From an uncultured Sutterella sp. (lineage in GTDB: Bacteria; Pseudomonadota; Gammaproteobacteria; Burkholderiales; Burkholderiaceae_F), in NCBI GenBank assembly GCA_900544255.1, contig UQUM01000012.1, forward strand, positions 1 to 59,220: DNA of 59,220 nucleotides, written 5' to 3'. The notes below the pieces were generated by a model that was not told where the DNA came from, did no database searches, and saw only the letters and a program-made list of their open reading frames with translations. Position 1 is the first letter of the stretch. Each line of letters opens with the position of its first letter. Below are positions 8,121-17,099 of the stretch, piece by piece. The position numbers and the translations under genes are program-made.

Positions 8121-9377
8121 ATGACTGCCGACTTTGAAATTTACCGCGCGGCGCTCGCGCGCGAATTGGTGCCCGCCATGGGCTGCACCGAACCGATTGC
8201 TCTCGCGTATGCTGCCGCCGTCGCGGGCGACCGCCTGGGCGGGTACCCAGAGGTAATTGACGTCGAAGTTTCGCGCAACATCGTGAAAAACGTCAAGAGC
8301 GTCGTCGTTCCCAACACGGGCGGCCTGAACGGGATCGAAGCAGCGGTCGCCGCGGGTTTCGTCGTGCGGGCGCCCCAAAAGTCCCTTGAAATTTTGTCGG
8401 GCGTCACGGATTCTGAACGAAGCGAAATTCGCCGCCGGGCAACGGAACCCATGCACGTTCACCAATCCGACGAACCCGACGTGTTCTTCATCCGCATCAC
8501 GGCATCCCGTGCGGACAAAACGGTATCCGTGACGCTTCGCACCTGCCACACGAACATCACATCCATTGTGGAAGACGGCGTCGAAGTCTTTGCCAAGACC
8601 TATGAGAAGGAGAAAGACATCGACGAAACTTGGGCGATGGCCGACGTCATCACCGCCGCACACACGATGCCGCTCACGGACGTCGCACCGCTCCTTGAGA
8701 GGCAGCTTGCCTGCAACCTCGCCATCAGCGAAGAAGGACTCAAAGGCGGCTGGGGCGCGTCGATCGGAAAAATTCTCCTTATGCGTGCTGAAAAAGATCC
8801 CGCCGTCAAAGCCCGGGCCTTGGCGGCCGCAGGATCAGACGCCCGCATGAACGGCTGCGAGATGCCGGTCGTCATCGTTTCCGGAAGCGGCAACCAAGGC
8901 ATCACCGCAAGCGTCCCGATCGCGGTTTACGGTGAGGCACTCAAGGCGCCGCATGACGCCATTCTGCGTGCACTGCTTTTGTCCGACCTCGTCACCATTG
9001 CTCTCAAACAAGGCATCGGCAAACTCTCCGCCTACTGCGGGTCGGTAAGCGCCGGCTGCGGGAGCGCCGCCGGCATCGCCCTCTTGGAAGGCATGACGGA
9101 CACGGAAATTGAAGACGTCATCACGAACGCCCTCGCCATCACGTCCGGCATGATCTGCGACGGCGCCAAATCGTCCTGCGCCGCCAAAATCGCCATGTCC
9201 GTCGAAGGCGGGCTCCTCGCACTCGACATGGTCAAGAATCATCAGACCTTCCGCTCGGGCGACGGCATCGTGCAGGAAACGACCGACGCCACGGCCGCTG
9301 CCGTGGGCCGAATTGCGAGCCGCGGCATGGTCGACACCGACCGCGAAATCATCCGCGTTATGCTCAAAGAAGATTGA
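8121..9377 (+). CDS. cyuA: L-cysteine desulfidase / UPF0597 family
   Basis: The 418-residue protein matches the CyuA (formerly YhaM) family, iron-sulfur enzymes that split L-cysteine into pyruvate, ammonia and sulfide. The N-terminal GCTEPIALAYAAA motif holds Cys22. The cluster-binding cysteines typical of the family appear as CGSVSAGCG (Cys306, Cys313) and MICDGAKSSC (Cys346, Cys353). The central GSGNQG (about 255-260) is also conserved. Related serine dehydratase alpha chains share this fold, so activity on serine cannot be excluded. The gene is followed 39 bp later by the remains of an AEC-type permease, suggesting that an original enzyme-transporter pair has been broken. Confidence 0.85.
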   Translation: MTADFEIYRAALARELVPAMGCTEPIALAYAAAVAGDRLGGYPEVIDVEVSRNIVKNVKSVVVPNTGGLNGIEAAVAAGFVVRAPQKSLEILSGVTDSERSEIRRRATEPMHVHQSDEPDVFFIRITASRADKTVSVTLRTCHTNITSIVEDGVEVFAKTYEKEKDIDETWAMADVITAAHTMPLTDVAPLLERQLACNLAISEEGLKGGWGASIGKILLMRAEKDPAVKARALAAAGSDARMNGCEMPVVIVSGSGNQGITASVPIAVYGEALKAPHDAILRALLLSDLVTIALKQGIGKLSAYCGSVSAGCGSAAGIALLEGMTDTEIEDVITNALAITSGMICDGAKSSCAAKIAMSVEGGLLALDMVKNHQTFRSGDGIVQETTDATAAAVGRIASRGMVDTDREIIRVMLKED

Positions 9378-9416
9378 AGCGCAGACCGTAACGAAGTTCG
9401 CGACGGCGGGTTTTAA

Positions 9417-9698
9417 ATCGCATTTAAACTTATCTCGGGGGCGGTCGTCGAACGACTCATTGTCGTCCCCTTGATTGCCTGGGGCATGAGGTACGCATTC
9501 GGACTCGCCCCCACCGAAGCGGGCGTTCTTCTTCTCTTTGCCGCACTCCCCACGGCACAGTCCTGCTACGTCATGACGGCTTCGATGCGCGGCGGCGCCG
9601 CGTCGGTTGCCAACGTGACGACGGCGCAGACCTTAGTGTCGATGGCGCCGCTCCCCGTGTGGACGACCGTCATCGTCCGAATTCTCGCCGCCTCCTGA
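9417..9698 (+). pseudogene. AEC-family (auxin efflux carrier) permease, C-terminal remnant
   Basis: In one open frame from 9417 the translation reads FKLISGAVVERLIVVPLIAW, then a helix and LLLFAALPTAQSCYVMTASM, ending in a last helix. This is the final third of the AEC/Mem_trans carriers ('lvrPl', 'aalPtAqn.yvma', last helix with TTAQTLVSM). A TAA stop at 9414-9416 closes the frame upstream, and there is no room for the other seven or so helices before cyuA. A deletion has therefore removed the 5' two-thirds. A TTG at 9471 could be used, but the product would be too short to function. Confidence 0.75.
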
Positions 9699-9703
9699 CA
9701 AAG

Positions 9704-9745
9704 CGCCGCCGGTGCGGCACTCCCGAAGGAAGCGCACCGGCGGCG
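9704..9745. terminator. bidirectional 12-bp hairpin between the AEC remnant and pflB
   Basis: CGCCGCCGGTGC at 9704-9715 pairs perfectly with GCACCGGCGGCG at 9734-9745 around an 18-nt loop. It lies between the convergent ends of the AEC remnant and pflB and can stop transcription from both strands. Confidence 0.65.
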
Positions 9746-9766
9746 TTCTGATGTTCCGAAGCGAAA

Positions 9767-12019
9767 CTACATCGCCTTGTGGCAGGTTCGCGCAATCACA
9801 TCCAACTGCTGCTCGCGCGTGAGGTCAATGAACTTCACGGCGTAACCCGAAACACGAATCGTGAAATTCGCGTATTCCGGCTTTTCCGGATGTTCCATCG
9901 CGTCAATCAACTTCTCCGTCCCGAACACGTTGACGTTGAGGTGATGGGCGCCCGCAGCAAAGTAGCCGTCCATGACGCTCACAAGATTCGCTTTACGTTC
10001 AGCTTCGGAGTGACCCAACGCTTCCGGACTGATCGTCTGCGTGTTGGAAATGCCGTCCAACGCATATTCGTACGGGAGTTTCGCCACGGAATTCAAAGAC
10101 GCCAAGAGCCCGCTCTTTTCCGCGCCGTAACTCGGATTCGCGCCGGGCGACAACGGCTCCCCGCCCTTACGGCCGTCGGGCATCGTCCCGGTGGCTTTTC
10201 CGTAAACCACGTTGGACGTAATCGTCAGAATCGACGTCGTGGGTTCGGAATGCCGGTACGTCGGGTACTTGCGGATCTTCTTGAGGAACGTCTTCAAGAC
10301 CCACACCGCCAACTCGTCCGCGCGATCGTCATCGTTGCCGTAGCCTGGGAAGTCACCTTCGATCTCAAAGTCAACCGCGATGCCGGCGTCGTTGCGAACG
10401 GGCTTCACCTTGGCGTACTTAATCGCGGACAAAGAGTCCACCACGTGCGAGAAGCCTGCGATACCGGTTGCAAACGTACGGCGCACGTCGGTGTCGATCA
10501 ACGCCATTTCCGCCGCTTCGTAGAAATACTTGTCGTGCATGTAGTGAATGAGGTTCAACGTGTTCACGTACACGCCCGCAAGCCAATCCATCATGCGCTC
10601 GTATGACGCCATGACGTCCTTAAAGTCGAGCACGTCCCCCGTCAAGGCTCGATAGGCCGGGCCCACCTGCGCCCCCGTCTTTTCGTCCACGCCGCCGTTG
10701 ATGGCGTAAAGAAGACACTTCGCCAAGTTGGCGCGGGCTCCGAAGAACTGCATTTCCTTACCGGTTTCGGTCGCCGAAACGCAGCAGCAGATCGAATAAT
10801 CATCGCCCCACACCGGACGCATCACGTCGTCGTTTTCGTACTGCACGGAGGACGTCGCGACCGAAATCTTCGCCGCGTATTCGCGGAAGGCCAAGGGAAG
10901 CGCCTTCGTATAAAGCACGGTGAGATTGGGTTCGGGCGCGGGTCCCATGTTTTCCAGCGTATGCAGGAAGCGGAAATCCGACTTCGTCACCATGGAGCGC
11001 CCGTCCATGCCGATGCCGCCCATCTCGAGCGTGGCCCACACGGGGTCGCCCGAAAAGAGTTGGTTATAGGACGGAATGCGCGCGAACTTCACCATGCGGA
11101 ATTTGAGAACCAAGTGGTCGATCAATTCCTGCGCTTCGCTTTCGGAGAGCGTCCCTTCGCGCAGATCGCGTTCGATGTAAATGTCGAGGAACGTCGAAAT
11201 GCGTCCCACGCTCATCGCGGCGCCGTTCTGCGTCTTCACCGCGGCCAGGTACCCGAAATAGAGCCACTGCACGGCTTCGCGTGCGTTTTTCGCCGGTGCG
11301 GAAATATCAAATCCGTAGGCCGCCGCCATCGTCTTCATCGCCATGAGCGCGCGGATCTGATCGGCGATTTCTTCCCTCTGACGAATGACGTCCTCGGTCA
11401 TGATGCCGCAACCGCAGTTGAGATGATCGGCCTTTTTCTGCGCGATGAGGAAGTCAATCCCGTACAACGCTACACGGCGGTAGTCGCCGACGATGCGGCC
11501 GCGGCCGTACGTATCGGGCAACCCCGTGATGATCTTATTTTTGCGCACGGCCCGCATCTCGGGGGTATACGCGTCGTACACCGCCTGATTGTGGGTCTTA
11601 CGGTATTCGTTGAAGATCTGATCCCATTTCGGATTCGGCGTGTAGCCGTAAGTCGTGCAGGCTTCTTCGGCCATGCGAATGCCGCCGTAGGGCATGAAGG
11701 CGCGCTTTAAGGGCTTATCCGTCTGCAGGCCAACGACCTTTTCCAAGTCCTTTAACGCCGGGTCAATGTAAGCGGGCGGATAGGCCGTGATCGAGGACAC
11801 GACTTCCGTTTCCATGTCAAGAACCCCGCCCTTGGCGCGTTCTTCCTTTTGGTATTCCTGCACCCGCGCCCAGAGTTTGTCCGTTGCTTCAGTGGGGCCG
11901 GCCAGAAAAGCTTCGTCCCCGTCGTACGGCGTGTAGTTCTTCTGAATGAAGTCGCGCACGTTGACGTCTTCCGTCCAGTGCGTACCCTTGAAACCGCGCC
12001 ATGCTTCGTTCGTCGTCAT
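9767..12019 (-). CDS. pflB: pyruvate formate-lyase (formate C-acetyltransferase)
   Basis: This glycyl-radical enzyme converts pyruvate and CoA to acetyl-CoA and formate without oxygen. The active-site cysteine pair is in ICCCVSATETG (Cys412-Cys413, with an extra Cys411 just before, where E. coli has Ala). The glycyl-radical loop is IRVSGYAV with Gly725, 25 residues from the C-terminus. The length of 750 aa matches the E. coli enzyme (760). A clean AGGAG Shine-Dalgarno lies seven bases before ATG. It follows pflA by 24 bp, so the activase is transcribed first. No FocA-type formate channel is present in the window. Confidence 0.97.
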   Translation of the reverse strand: MTTNEAWRGFKGTHWTEDVNVRDFIQKNYTPYDGDEAFLAGPTEATDKLWARVQEYQKEERAKGGVLDMETEVVSSITAYPPAYIDPALKDLEKVVGLQTDKPLKRAFMPYGGIRMAEEACTTYGYTPNPKWDQIFNEYRKTHNQAVYDAYTPEMRAVRKNKIITGLPDTYGRGRIVGDYRRVALYGIDFLIAQKKADHLNCGCGIMTEDVIRQREEIADQIRALMAMKTMAAAYGFDISAPAKNAREAVQWLYFGYLAAVKTQNGAAMSVGRISTFLDIYIERDLREGTLSESEAQELIDHLVLKFRMVKFARIPSYNQLFSGDPVWATLEMGGIGMDGRSMVTKSDFRFLHTLENMGPAPEPNLTVLYTKALPLAFREYAAKISVATSSVQYENDDVMRPVWGDDYSICCCVSATETGKEMQFFGARANLAKCLLYAINGGVDEKTGAQVGPAYRALTGDVLDFKDVMASYERMMDWLAGVYVNTLNLIHYMHDKYFYEAAEMALIDTDVRRTFATGIAGFSHVVDSLSAIKYAKVKPVRNDAGIAVDFEIEGDFPGYGNDDDRADELAVWVLKTFLKKIRKYPTYRHSEPTTSILTITSNVVYGKATGTMPDGRKGGEPLSPGANPSYGAEKSGLLASLNSVAKLPYEYALDGISNTQTISPEALGHSEAERKANLVSVMDGYFAAGAHHLNVNVFGTEKLIDAMEHPEKPEYANFTIRVSGYAVKFIDLTREQQLDVIARTCHKAM

Positions 12020-12043
12020 GGATTGCTCCTAAAAGGTTGAAAT

Positions 12044-12778
12044 TCAGTCGCCCGCCGCCAACAGGATACGGCGGGCATTTTTAATGCGTTCTTCCGTCGG
12101 GCGCTCGGCGTCTTTCAAACGGTACGGGATACCGAGTTCGACCCATTTGTACTGTGCGAGATTATGAAACGGCAGTACTTCCGTTTTCTTAACATTGGTG
12201 AGCGTTGCGATGAAATCGTGCAACGCCCTCAGATCGTCGTCATCGTCCGTCCAGCCCGGCACCAGCACGTGTCGAATCCAAACAGGTTTATCCTTGGCTT
12301 CCAGATACTTCGCAAATGCCAAAATGTTAGCCAACGGTTTCCCGGTGAGCCGCCGGTGTTTCCCGGGGTCAATTTCCTTGATGTCAAGGAGCACCAAATC
12401 CGTCACGGCCATCAGGCGGTCAAAGGCGGCGAGCGTCGTTTCGTCTTCCCGAAACGGTTCCCCCGCGGTATCGAGCGTCGTGTGAATGCCTTCTTTTTTA
12501 GCAAGTGCAAAAAGTTCCGTCACAAAGTCGAGCTGCAGGAGGGGCTCGCCCCCCGCCACCGTGATGCCGCCATTGTCCCCCCAATAGTGCCGATAGCGCA
12601 GTGCTTTGGCGAGCACCGCTTCCGGCGTCATGAGTTCGCCGCGGTCTTCCTTCCACGTATCCGGGTTGTGGCAATAGGCGCAGCGCATCCGGCACCCCTG
12701 CACGAATACGACAAAGCGCACCCCGGGGCCGTCCACCGAGCCGAAACTTTCAAAAGAATGAATGTGTCCCTGCGTCAT
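12044..12778 (-). CDS. pflA: pyruvate formate-lyase activating enzyme (radical SAM)
   Basis: The 244-residue protein carries the radical-SAM cluster motif GCRMRCAYCHNPD, Cys29-x3-Cys33-x2-Cys36, directly after the family N-terminus HSFESFGSVDGPGVRFVVF. A GGEPLLQ motif (SAM-binding) follows. It uses reduced [4Fe-4S] and SAM to generate the glycyl radical on Gly725 of PflB. It lies upstream of pflB in the same transcript, the reverse of the E. coli order. The start ATG lacks a strong ribosome binding site. The 169-bp gap to the divergent AAA-ATPase gene has only a half-match to an FNR box (ATCAA), so FNR control cannot be claimed. Confidence 0.96.
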   Translation of the reverse strand: MTQGHIHSFESFGSVDGPGVRFVVFVQGCRMRCAYCHNPDTWKEDRGELMTPEAVLAKALRYRHYWGDNGGITVAGGEPLLQLDFVTELFALAKKEGIHTTLDTAGEPFREDETTLAAFDRLMAVTDLVLLDIKEIDPGKHRRLTGKPLANILAFAKYLEAKDKPVWIRHVLVPGWTDDDDDLRALHDFIATLTNVKKTEVLPFHNLAQYKWVELGIPYRLKDAERPTEERIKNARRILLAAGD

Positions 12779-13049
12779 AATGTGTAGGTGAAAACGCGCA
12801 TGAAATTGATGACGGTTTCACTTTAGCAGATTCCGTCGGCCGTCGTCATTCGTCAGTAGTCGTAATTCGTTCGGAATTGTTTCCTTCTATCGGCTTCATT
12901 GAGTTTTAACGAAAAGCCGAACATACGTCTGAGAATTCCGTCGAAAAGTGGATTTTCGCAGAATTTCGCCGAAGAACCGAAAAACCGTGCGTGATAAACT
13001 CGGTCTTCAATATGGTTTTGTGCGTTCCTCTGACGGCGTCGACTTTCCT

Positions 13050-14777
13050 ATGACTTTCCAGTCACTCAAAAAGAATCCTCTCGGCTTGGCGGATTTCCGC
13101 GATCTGCTCCGCGACGACTACGCCTATGCGGACAAGACGCGTTTCATTGAAGCGATTGATAAGATCAACTTTCCTTTCATCGTCCGTCCCCGCCGCTTCG
13201 GTAAATCGATGTTCACAACGATGCTGCAGGCCTACTACGATAAAGCGGCAACTGACGAATTCGACAGTAATTTTGCCGGCACCTACATTGCGCAGCACAA
13301 AACGACTTCTGCCAATCAGTTTTACGTACTGCGTCTGGTGTTTTCCGGCTTGGGATCGGCAGATCATCTTGAGGAAGTCTTCCAGCAGTCGCTTGTGAGT
13401 CAGCTTTCCGACTTCTTTGAAACTTACCCCCACCCCCGACAAGCCGAGATTCTTTACGGACAATTTGCAAGCCCGGCAGTTCTCATCGAACGCTTTTTCG
13501 CCGTTCTCGGAACCGCTTATCGTAAAAAAATCTATCTCATCATCGACGAGTACGATCAATTTGCAAACGCCGTTCTTTCTCAAAATGTCGAACAATTTCG
13601 CCGCATGACGTCCGCCAAAGGTTTCTTAAAGGACTTCTACGCCAAGATCAAGGAAGCCACCTCGGGACCCGTGGCTCGTATTTTCATCACCGGCGTCACC
13701 TCCATTTCGCTCGACTCGATGACGTCGGGCTTCTCCATTGCCAAAAACGTCACGACCCGCTCTGGGTTTGCGTCGCTCTTTGGGTTTACGGAAGCGGAAC
13801 TGCGCGACCTGATTCCGCAATTAATCGATCTGAAACGATACGGACACCCCTTGGAGGAAGTTTTCGCACGAATGAAGGAATGGTACAACGGCTATCGATT
13901 CAGCCGCGAAAGCCTTGAGACGGTATTCAACGCTTCAATGTGTCTTTATTACCTCGACTACATTGGCGACGAAAACCGGGAACCCGCGGAAATGCTGGAT
14001 CCGGCTTTTTCTCAGGATCTCACCAAAATTACCGGCATTCTGTCGCTGGGGGACGGTGCTTTGGTACGGCGCATTGTCGAAAAAGCTCTGAAACGGGAAC
14101 CCATCGTTTTCGGGAACGGCACGCTGAAACTTTTAAATCTCAACGACCACGCCGAATTCTCCGAAGAAGAACTCCTTTCCGCCATGTTCTATCTCGGGTA
14201 CCTCACCTACGCCGACACCCAGGAACCTGCACTCATTGTGCCCAACCGCGCGGTGAGCATTCAATTCTTTGAGTATTACCTCAAATCTGTGCTCAAAGCC
14301 GACCGATATAACTTTGACGCCGCCCGCTTCCGCGAGGCCTTTTCAGCACTGGCGCTCGGTGACCCGCGACCGTTTTTCGAGGTGGTCTGCCATCGTTTTT
14401 CGGAGGAAAGCGGCCTGCATACGCACCTGCACTTGAGCGAAAGTGATTTTCAGACGCTCGTTCAAGCCGCATTTCTCTTCACCAGCCGTTATCGCGTGCA
14501 GCGCGAAGTCGAAGTCGCCGGCAGTCATCCCGGCTACATCGACCTTCTTGTGACACCGACCGACGCCTGCAGTCGCGATGTCGCCTACCTCATGGAATTG
14601 AAGTTCCTTCGCAAAAAGGACGCTTCTGACGCCCGCATCGAAGAAACACTTCGGAAGGCTCGTACGCAGGCGGCTCGCTACGCAGAGAGTGCCGCCGTCA
14701 GCGACATTGCCAACCTCAAGCGAGTGTCGGTCGTTTTTGTCGGAACGCGACTTCAAGCCTTGTCCGTCGACGACTGA
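13050..14777 (+). CDS. AAA-ATPase-like / PD-(D/E)XK nuclease family protein
   Basis: This belongs to the large family in gut bacteria that joins an AAA-ATPase-like domain with a C-terminal PD-(D/E)XK nuclease domain (DUF1703 type). The N-terminus 'PLGLADFRDLLRDDYAYADKT' is the usual family signature. Walker A is RPRRFGKS (46-53) and Walker B is YLIIDEYD (Asp166-Glu167). The nuclease motif is GYIDLL (Asp498) with MELKF (Glu516, Lys518). The ATG at 13050 is preferred to a GTG at 12948 because it places the family N-terminus at residue 1. Cellular role is unknown; such genes are often multicopy and suspected to be involved in defence or mobile-DNA biology. It stands alone. Confidence 0.85.
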   Translation: MTFQSLKKNPLGLADFRDLLRDDYAYADKTRFIEAIDKINFPFIVRPRRFGKSMFTTMLQAYYDKAATDEFDSNFAGTYIAQHKTTSANQFYVLRLVFSGLGSADHLEEVFQQSLVSQLSDFFETYPHPRQAEILYGQFASPAVLIERFFAVLGTAYRKKIYLIIDEYDQFANAVLSQNVEQFRRMTSAKGFLKDFYAKIKEATSGPVARIFITGVTSISLDSMTSGFSIAKNVTTRSGFASLFGFTEAELRDLIPQLIDLKRYGHPLEEVFARMKEWYNGYRFSRESLETVFNASMCLYYLDYIGDENREPAEMLDPAFSQDLTKITGILSLGDGALVRRIVEKALKREPIVFGNGTLKLLNLNDHAEFSEEELLSAMFYLGYLTYADTQEPALIVPNRAVSIQFFEYYLKSVLKADRYNFDAARFREAFSALALGDPRPFFEVVCHRFSEESGLHTHLHLSESDFQTLVQAAFLFTSRYRVQREVEVAGSHPGYIDLLVTPTDACSRDVAYLMELKFLRKKDASDARIEETLRKARTQAARYAESAAVSDIANLKRVSVVFVGTRLQALSVDD

Positions 14778-14811
14778 AAGCGCCTTGCGCCAAAGCTCGA
14801 GCAGGATGCCG

Positions 14812-15435
14812 TTATTCGGCTTTGAGCGCTGCGCGCCCGGCGCTCGCTTCGGAAATCGCCCGTCCCAGACGCTCAACGGCCGCATCCGGCACCTCAAGCG
14901 TGAAAGTCACGTCCCCCATGAAGTCCTTCGAAAGCACCGCGGCTCCGGCGTCTTCCATCAATCGCTGAAATTTTCCGAGAAACCGCGGTTCAAACGTCAG
15001 GGTGCAGCGCGTTGCGGGAACTTTGTCTTTGACGGGAAGGTTTTCAAGCCCGAGCTTCACCAAATCTTGGTAAGCCCGCACCAGGCCTCCGGTACCGAGC
15101 AGCGTACCGCCGAAATAACGCGTCACGACGACCGCGATTTCCCCGATGCCGCAGTGCAGCAACACATTCAACATCGGACGTCCCGCCGTCCCCTTGGGTT
15201 CTCCGTCGTCGCTCGCGCCGATCCGGGCCGTCGTCCCCGGGGCTCCGGCGTTAAAGGCCCAACAATTGTGATTCGCATCCGGATGTCGTGCCTTCAGGCG
15301 TTCGACGAAGGCCTTGGCCTCATCGGGTGTCGTCACACGGGAAACCGTCGCAATAAAACGCGACCGCTTGATGATCATTTCGGCGCTGTGTTCCTCGCCC
15401 GGCGCGAGATTCGGAATCGGATAGGCATCTGCCAT
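14812..15435 (-). CDS. yigZ: YigZ/IMPACT family protein (UPF0029)
   Basis: The 207-residue protein has the N-terminal Impact domain: KRSRFIATVSRV, HPDANHNCWAFNAG, then SDDGEPKGTAGRPML and VVVTRYFGGTLLGTGGLVRAY, the last being the family hallmark. A C-terminal ferredoxin-like UPF0029 domain follows. YigZ proteins are conserved and are proposed to act on translation or on nucleotide-linked substrates, but the activity is not settled. ATG at 15435 (MADAYPIP) is preferred over a TTG five codons upstream, giving a length near E. coli YigZ (204). It is divergent from potE. Confidence 0.9.
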   Translation of the reverse strand: MADAYPIPNLAPGEEHSAEMIIKRSRFIATVSRVTTPDEAKAFVERLKARHPDANHNCWAFNAGAPGTTARIGASDDGEPKGTAGRPMLNVLLHCGIGEIAVVVTRYFGGTLLGTGGLVRAYQDLVKLGLENLPVKDKVPATRCTLTFEPRFLGKFQRLMEDAGAAVLSKDFMGDVTFTLEVPDAAVERLGRAISEASAGRAALKAE

Positions 15436-15461
15436 GTCAAATTCACTCAAAGTTTATGTTA

Positions 15462-15480
15462 TTCAAATGATATATTTGAA
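15462..15480. promoter_or_regulatory. inverted repeat TTCAAAT-N5-ATTTGAA in the yigZ-potE gap
   Basis: Perfect 7-bp arms around a 5-bp AT-rich centre, placed 27 bp upstream of the yigZ start and about 190 bp before potE. It has the size and symmetry of a dimeric repressor site. The regulator is not identified. The rest of the 234-bp divergent gap is AT-rich and should hold both promoters. Confidence 0.35.
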
Positions 15481-15669
15481 GAAGTTCAATTTCAATTCGC
15501 CTTAAGTTTATCACATAGAAAATTCTCCTGTCGATAATAAATTCGCTTCTCGTGAAAAATTCCGCTTTTTCTACAATTCTCTTTCCTTTCGTCACCCTGT
15601 CCTTTGCCTCCGATTTCTGCTAGAGTTCCGCCTCCCTTCAACCCTCTAAGAAAGATAGCTTAAGCAGAA

Positions 15670-17010
15670 ATGTCTACCTCCGTTGCCTCCGTTGAAAAGC
15701 CCAAGATGACCTGTCTGCAGCTCACGATGGCCGTGATGCTCAACATGCTCGGGTCTTCCATCATTCTGATGCCCACGAAACTCGCGGAAATCGGCACCAT
15801 GTCGATCCTCTCGTGGGTGGTAACCATCACCGGGGCGACGGCGATCAGCTACGTCTTCGCCAAATGCGGCATGTTCAGCCGCAAACGCGGGGGTCTCGGC
15901 GGGTACGCCGCCTATGCCTTCGGTAAGTCCGGCAGTTTCCTTGCGAACTTCAGTTACGGATTGTCGCTCGTCATCGCGAACCTCACCATCGCCATTTCGA
16001 TCGTGGGCTACCTCATTGTTCTTTTCGAGTGGGAATTGACGCCCCTCGAAATGGGTTTGGCAAGCATTGCCGTCATCTGGATCTGCAGTCTTCCAAACAT
16101 CGGAGGGGCGCGCTTCATCGGTCAGCTTTCGCACTTCTCAAGCTACGGCATTCTTATTCCGATTCTGATCCTCGTTGCCGTCGGCTGGTTCTGGTTCTCG
16201 CCCGAACGTTACGTAGGCGCCTGGAACCCGCAGAACTTATCGCTTTTTGACGGCATCAGCGCCGGGATTTCCATGACGCTCTGGGGGTTCCTCGGCATTG
16301 AAACGGCCTGCGCCAATTCCGAAGCCGTCGAAAACCCCGAGAAGTCCGTTCCGAAGGCGATGGTGCTCGCGGCCTTGGGGTCGGGCACGGTTTACGTGCT
16401 CGCCAACAACATTTCTTTCGGCATCGTCGACAACGCCGTTCTCTCGCACTCCACCGCGCCCTTCGGTCTCGTCTTTGCAACGATGTTCAGTCCCGCCGTA
16501 GGTAAATTCGTCATGGCGCTGATGGCGCTCGCGTGCGCCGGGTGCCTCACCAGCTGGCAGTTCACGATTTCCGAAGTCTTTCGAGTGTCGGCCCACGAAG
16601 GGTATTTCCCGAAAATTTTCGGTCGCGTGACGCGTCTTAACGTTCCGGTGTGGGGCATCCTCATCATTCTGGGGCTACAGTCCCTCTCGGCCCTTCTCAC
16701 GATCGACCCGCGGCTCGAACAGCAGTTCTACGTTTTAAAAGACATCGCGGTCGTTACGAATCTCGTGCCTTACCTACTTGTCTTTGCAGCCGTAAACGTC
16801 ATTTTGCACCGCGAACCCGTGGACAGCGACACCGTGCGCCGTACGACGCTTCTTGCGGGCTTCTCATCCCTCTATTCGCTTTATGCCCTCTATGCCTGCG
16901 GCCCCGACGCCATGATGTGGGGAGCCCTTGCCACCTTCGGCGCCATCTGGCTTTACGGATACGCCGCGAAGTCGCTTGAATTGAACGGACGTTTGGCCGG
17001 CGAAGAATAA
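15670..17010 (+). CDS. potE: PotE-like putrescine/ornithine (basic amino acid-polyamine) antiporter
   Basis: The 446-residue APC-superfamily protein closely follows E. coli PotE along its length: MLGSSIILMPTKLAEIGTMS, AKCGMFSRKRGG.GGYAAYAFGKSG, SLPNIGGARF, GWFWFSPERY, MTLWGFLGIETACANSE.VENPE, STAPFGL and WQFTISEVF...EGYFPKIF. Twelve membrane helices are expected. PotE-type carriers exchange ornithine for putrescine across the inner membrane. No ornithine decarboxylase is next to it, so exchange for another diamine or amino acid is possible. A hairpin at 17031-17072 follows the stop. Confidence 0.85.
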   Translation: MSTSVASVEKPKMTCLQLTMAVMLNMLGSSIILMPTKLAEIGTMSILSWVVTITGATAISYVFAKCGMFSRKRGGLGGYAAYAFGKSGSFLANFSYGLSLVIANLTIAISIVGYLIVLFEWELTPLEMGLASIAVIWICSLPNIGGARFIGQLSHFSSYGILIPILILVAVGWFWFSPERYVGAWNPQNLSLFDGISAGISMTLWGFLGIETACANSEAVENPEKSVPKAMVLAALGSGTVYVLANNISFGIVDNAVLSHSTAPFGLVFATMFSPAVGKFVMALMALACAGCLTSWQFTISEVFRVSAHEGYFPKIFGRVTRLNVPVWGILIILGLQSLSALLTIDPRLEQQFYVLKDIAVVTNLVPYLLVFAAVNVILHREPVDSDTVRRTTLLAGFSSLYSLYALYACGPDAMMWGALATFGAIWLYGYAAKSLELNGRLAGEE

Positions 17011-17030
17011 CACTCGTTTTTTTACCAACA

Positions 17031-17072
17031 GCGGCGTAAAGCCCCGTCGTTCAGGGCGGGGATATAAGCCGC
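17031..17072 (+). other. hairpin resembling the right end of an IS200/IS605 element
   Basis: GCGGC at 17031-17035 pairs with GCCGC at 17068-17072, enclosing CCCCG at 17042-17046 with CGGGG at 17057-17061. The text 'AGCCCCGTCGTTCAGGGC' followed by 'GGGGATATAAG' resembles the conserved right-end hairpin of IS200/IS605 elements, which is also the 3' end of TnpB guide RNAs. No tnpB or tnpA remains, because potE ends 20 bp upstream. It could instead simply act as potE's terminator. Confidence 0.35.
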
Positions 17073-17099
17073 GCAAACCAGGCGCAGTGTTGAGAACGT

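Noticed and set aside
12779..12947. FNR box ahead of pflA
   Set aside because: Only one half-site (ATCAA) is present; the TTGAT partner at the correct spacing is missing.
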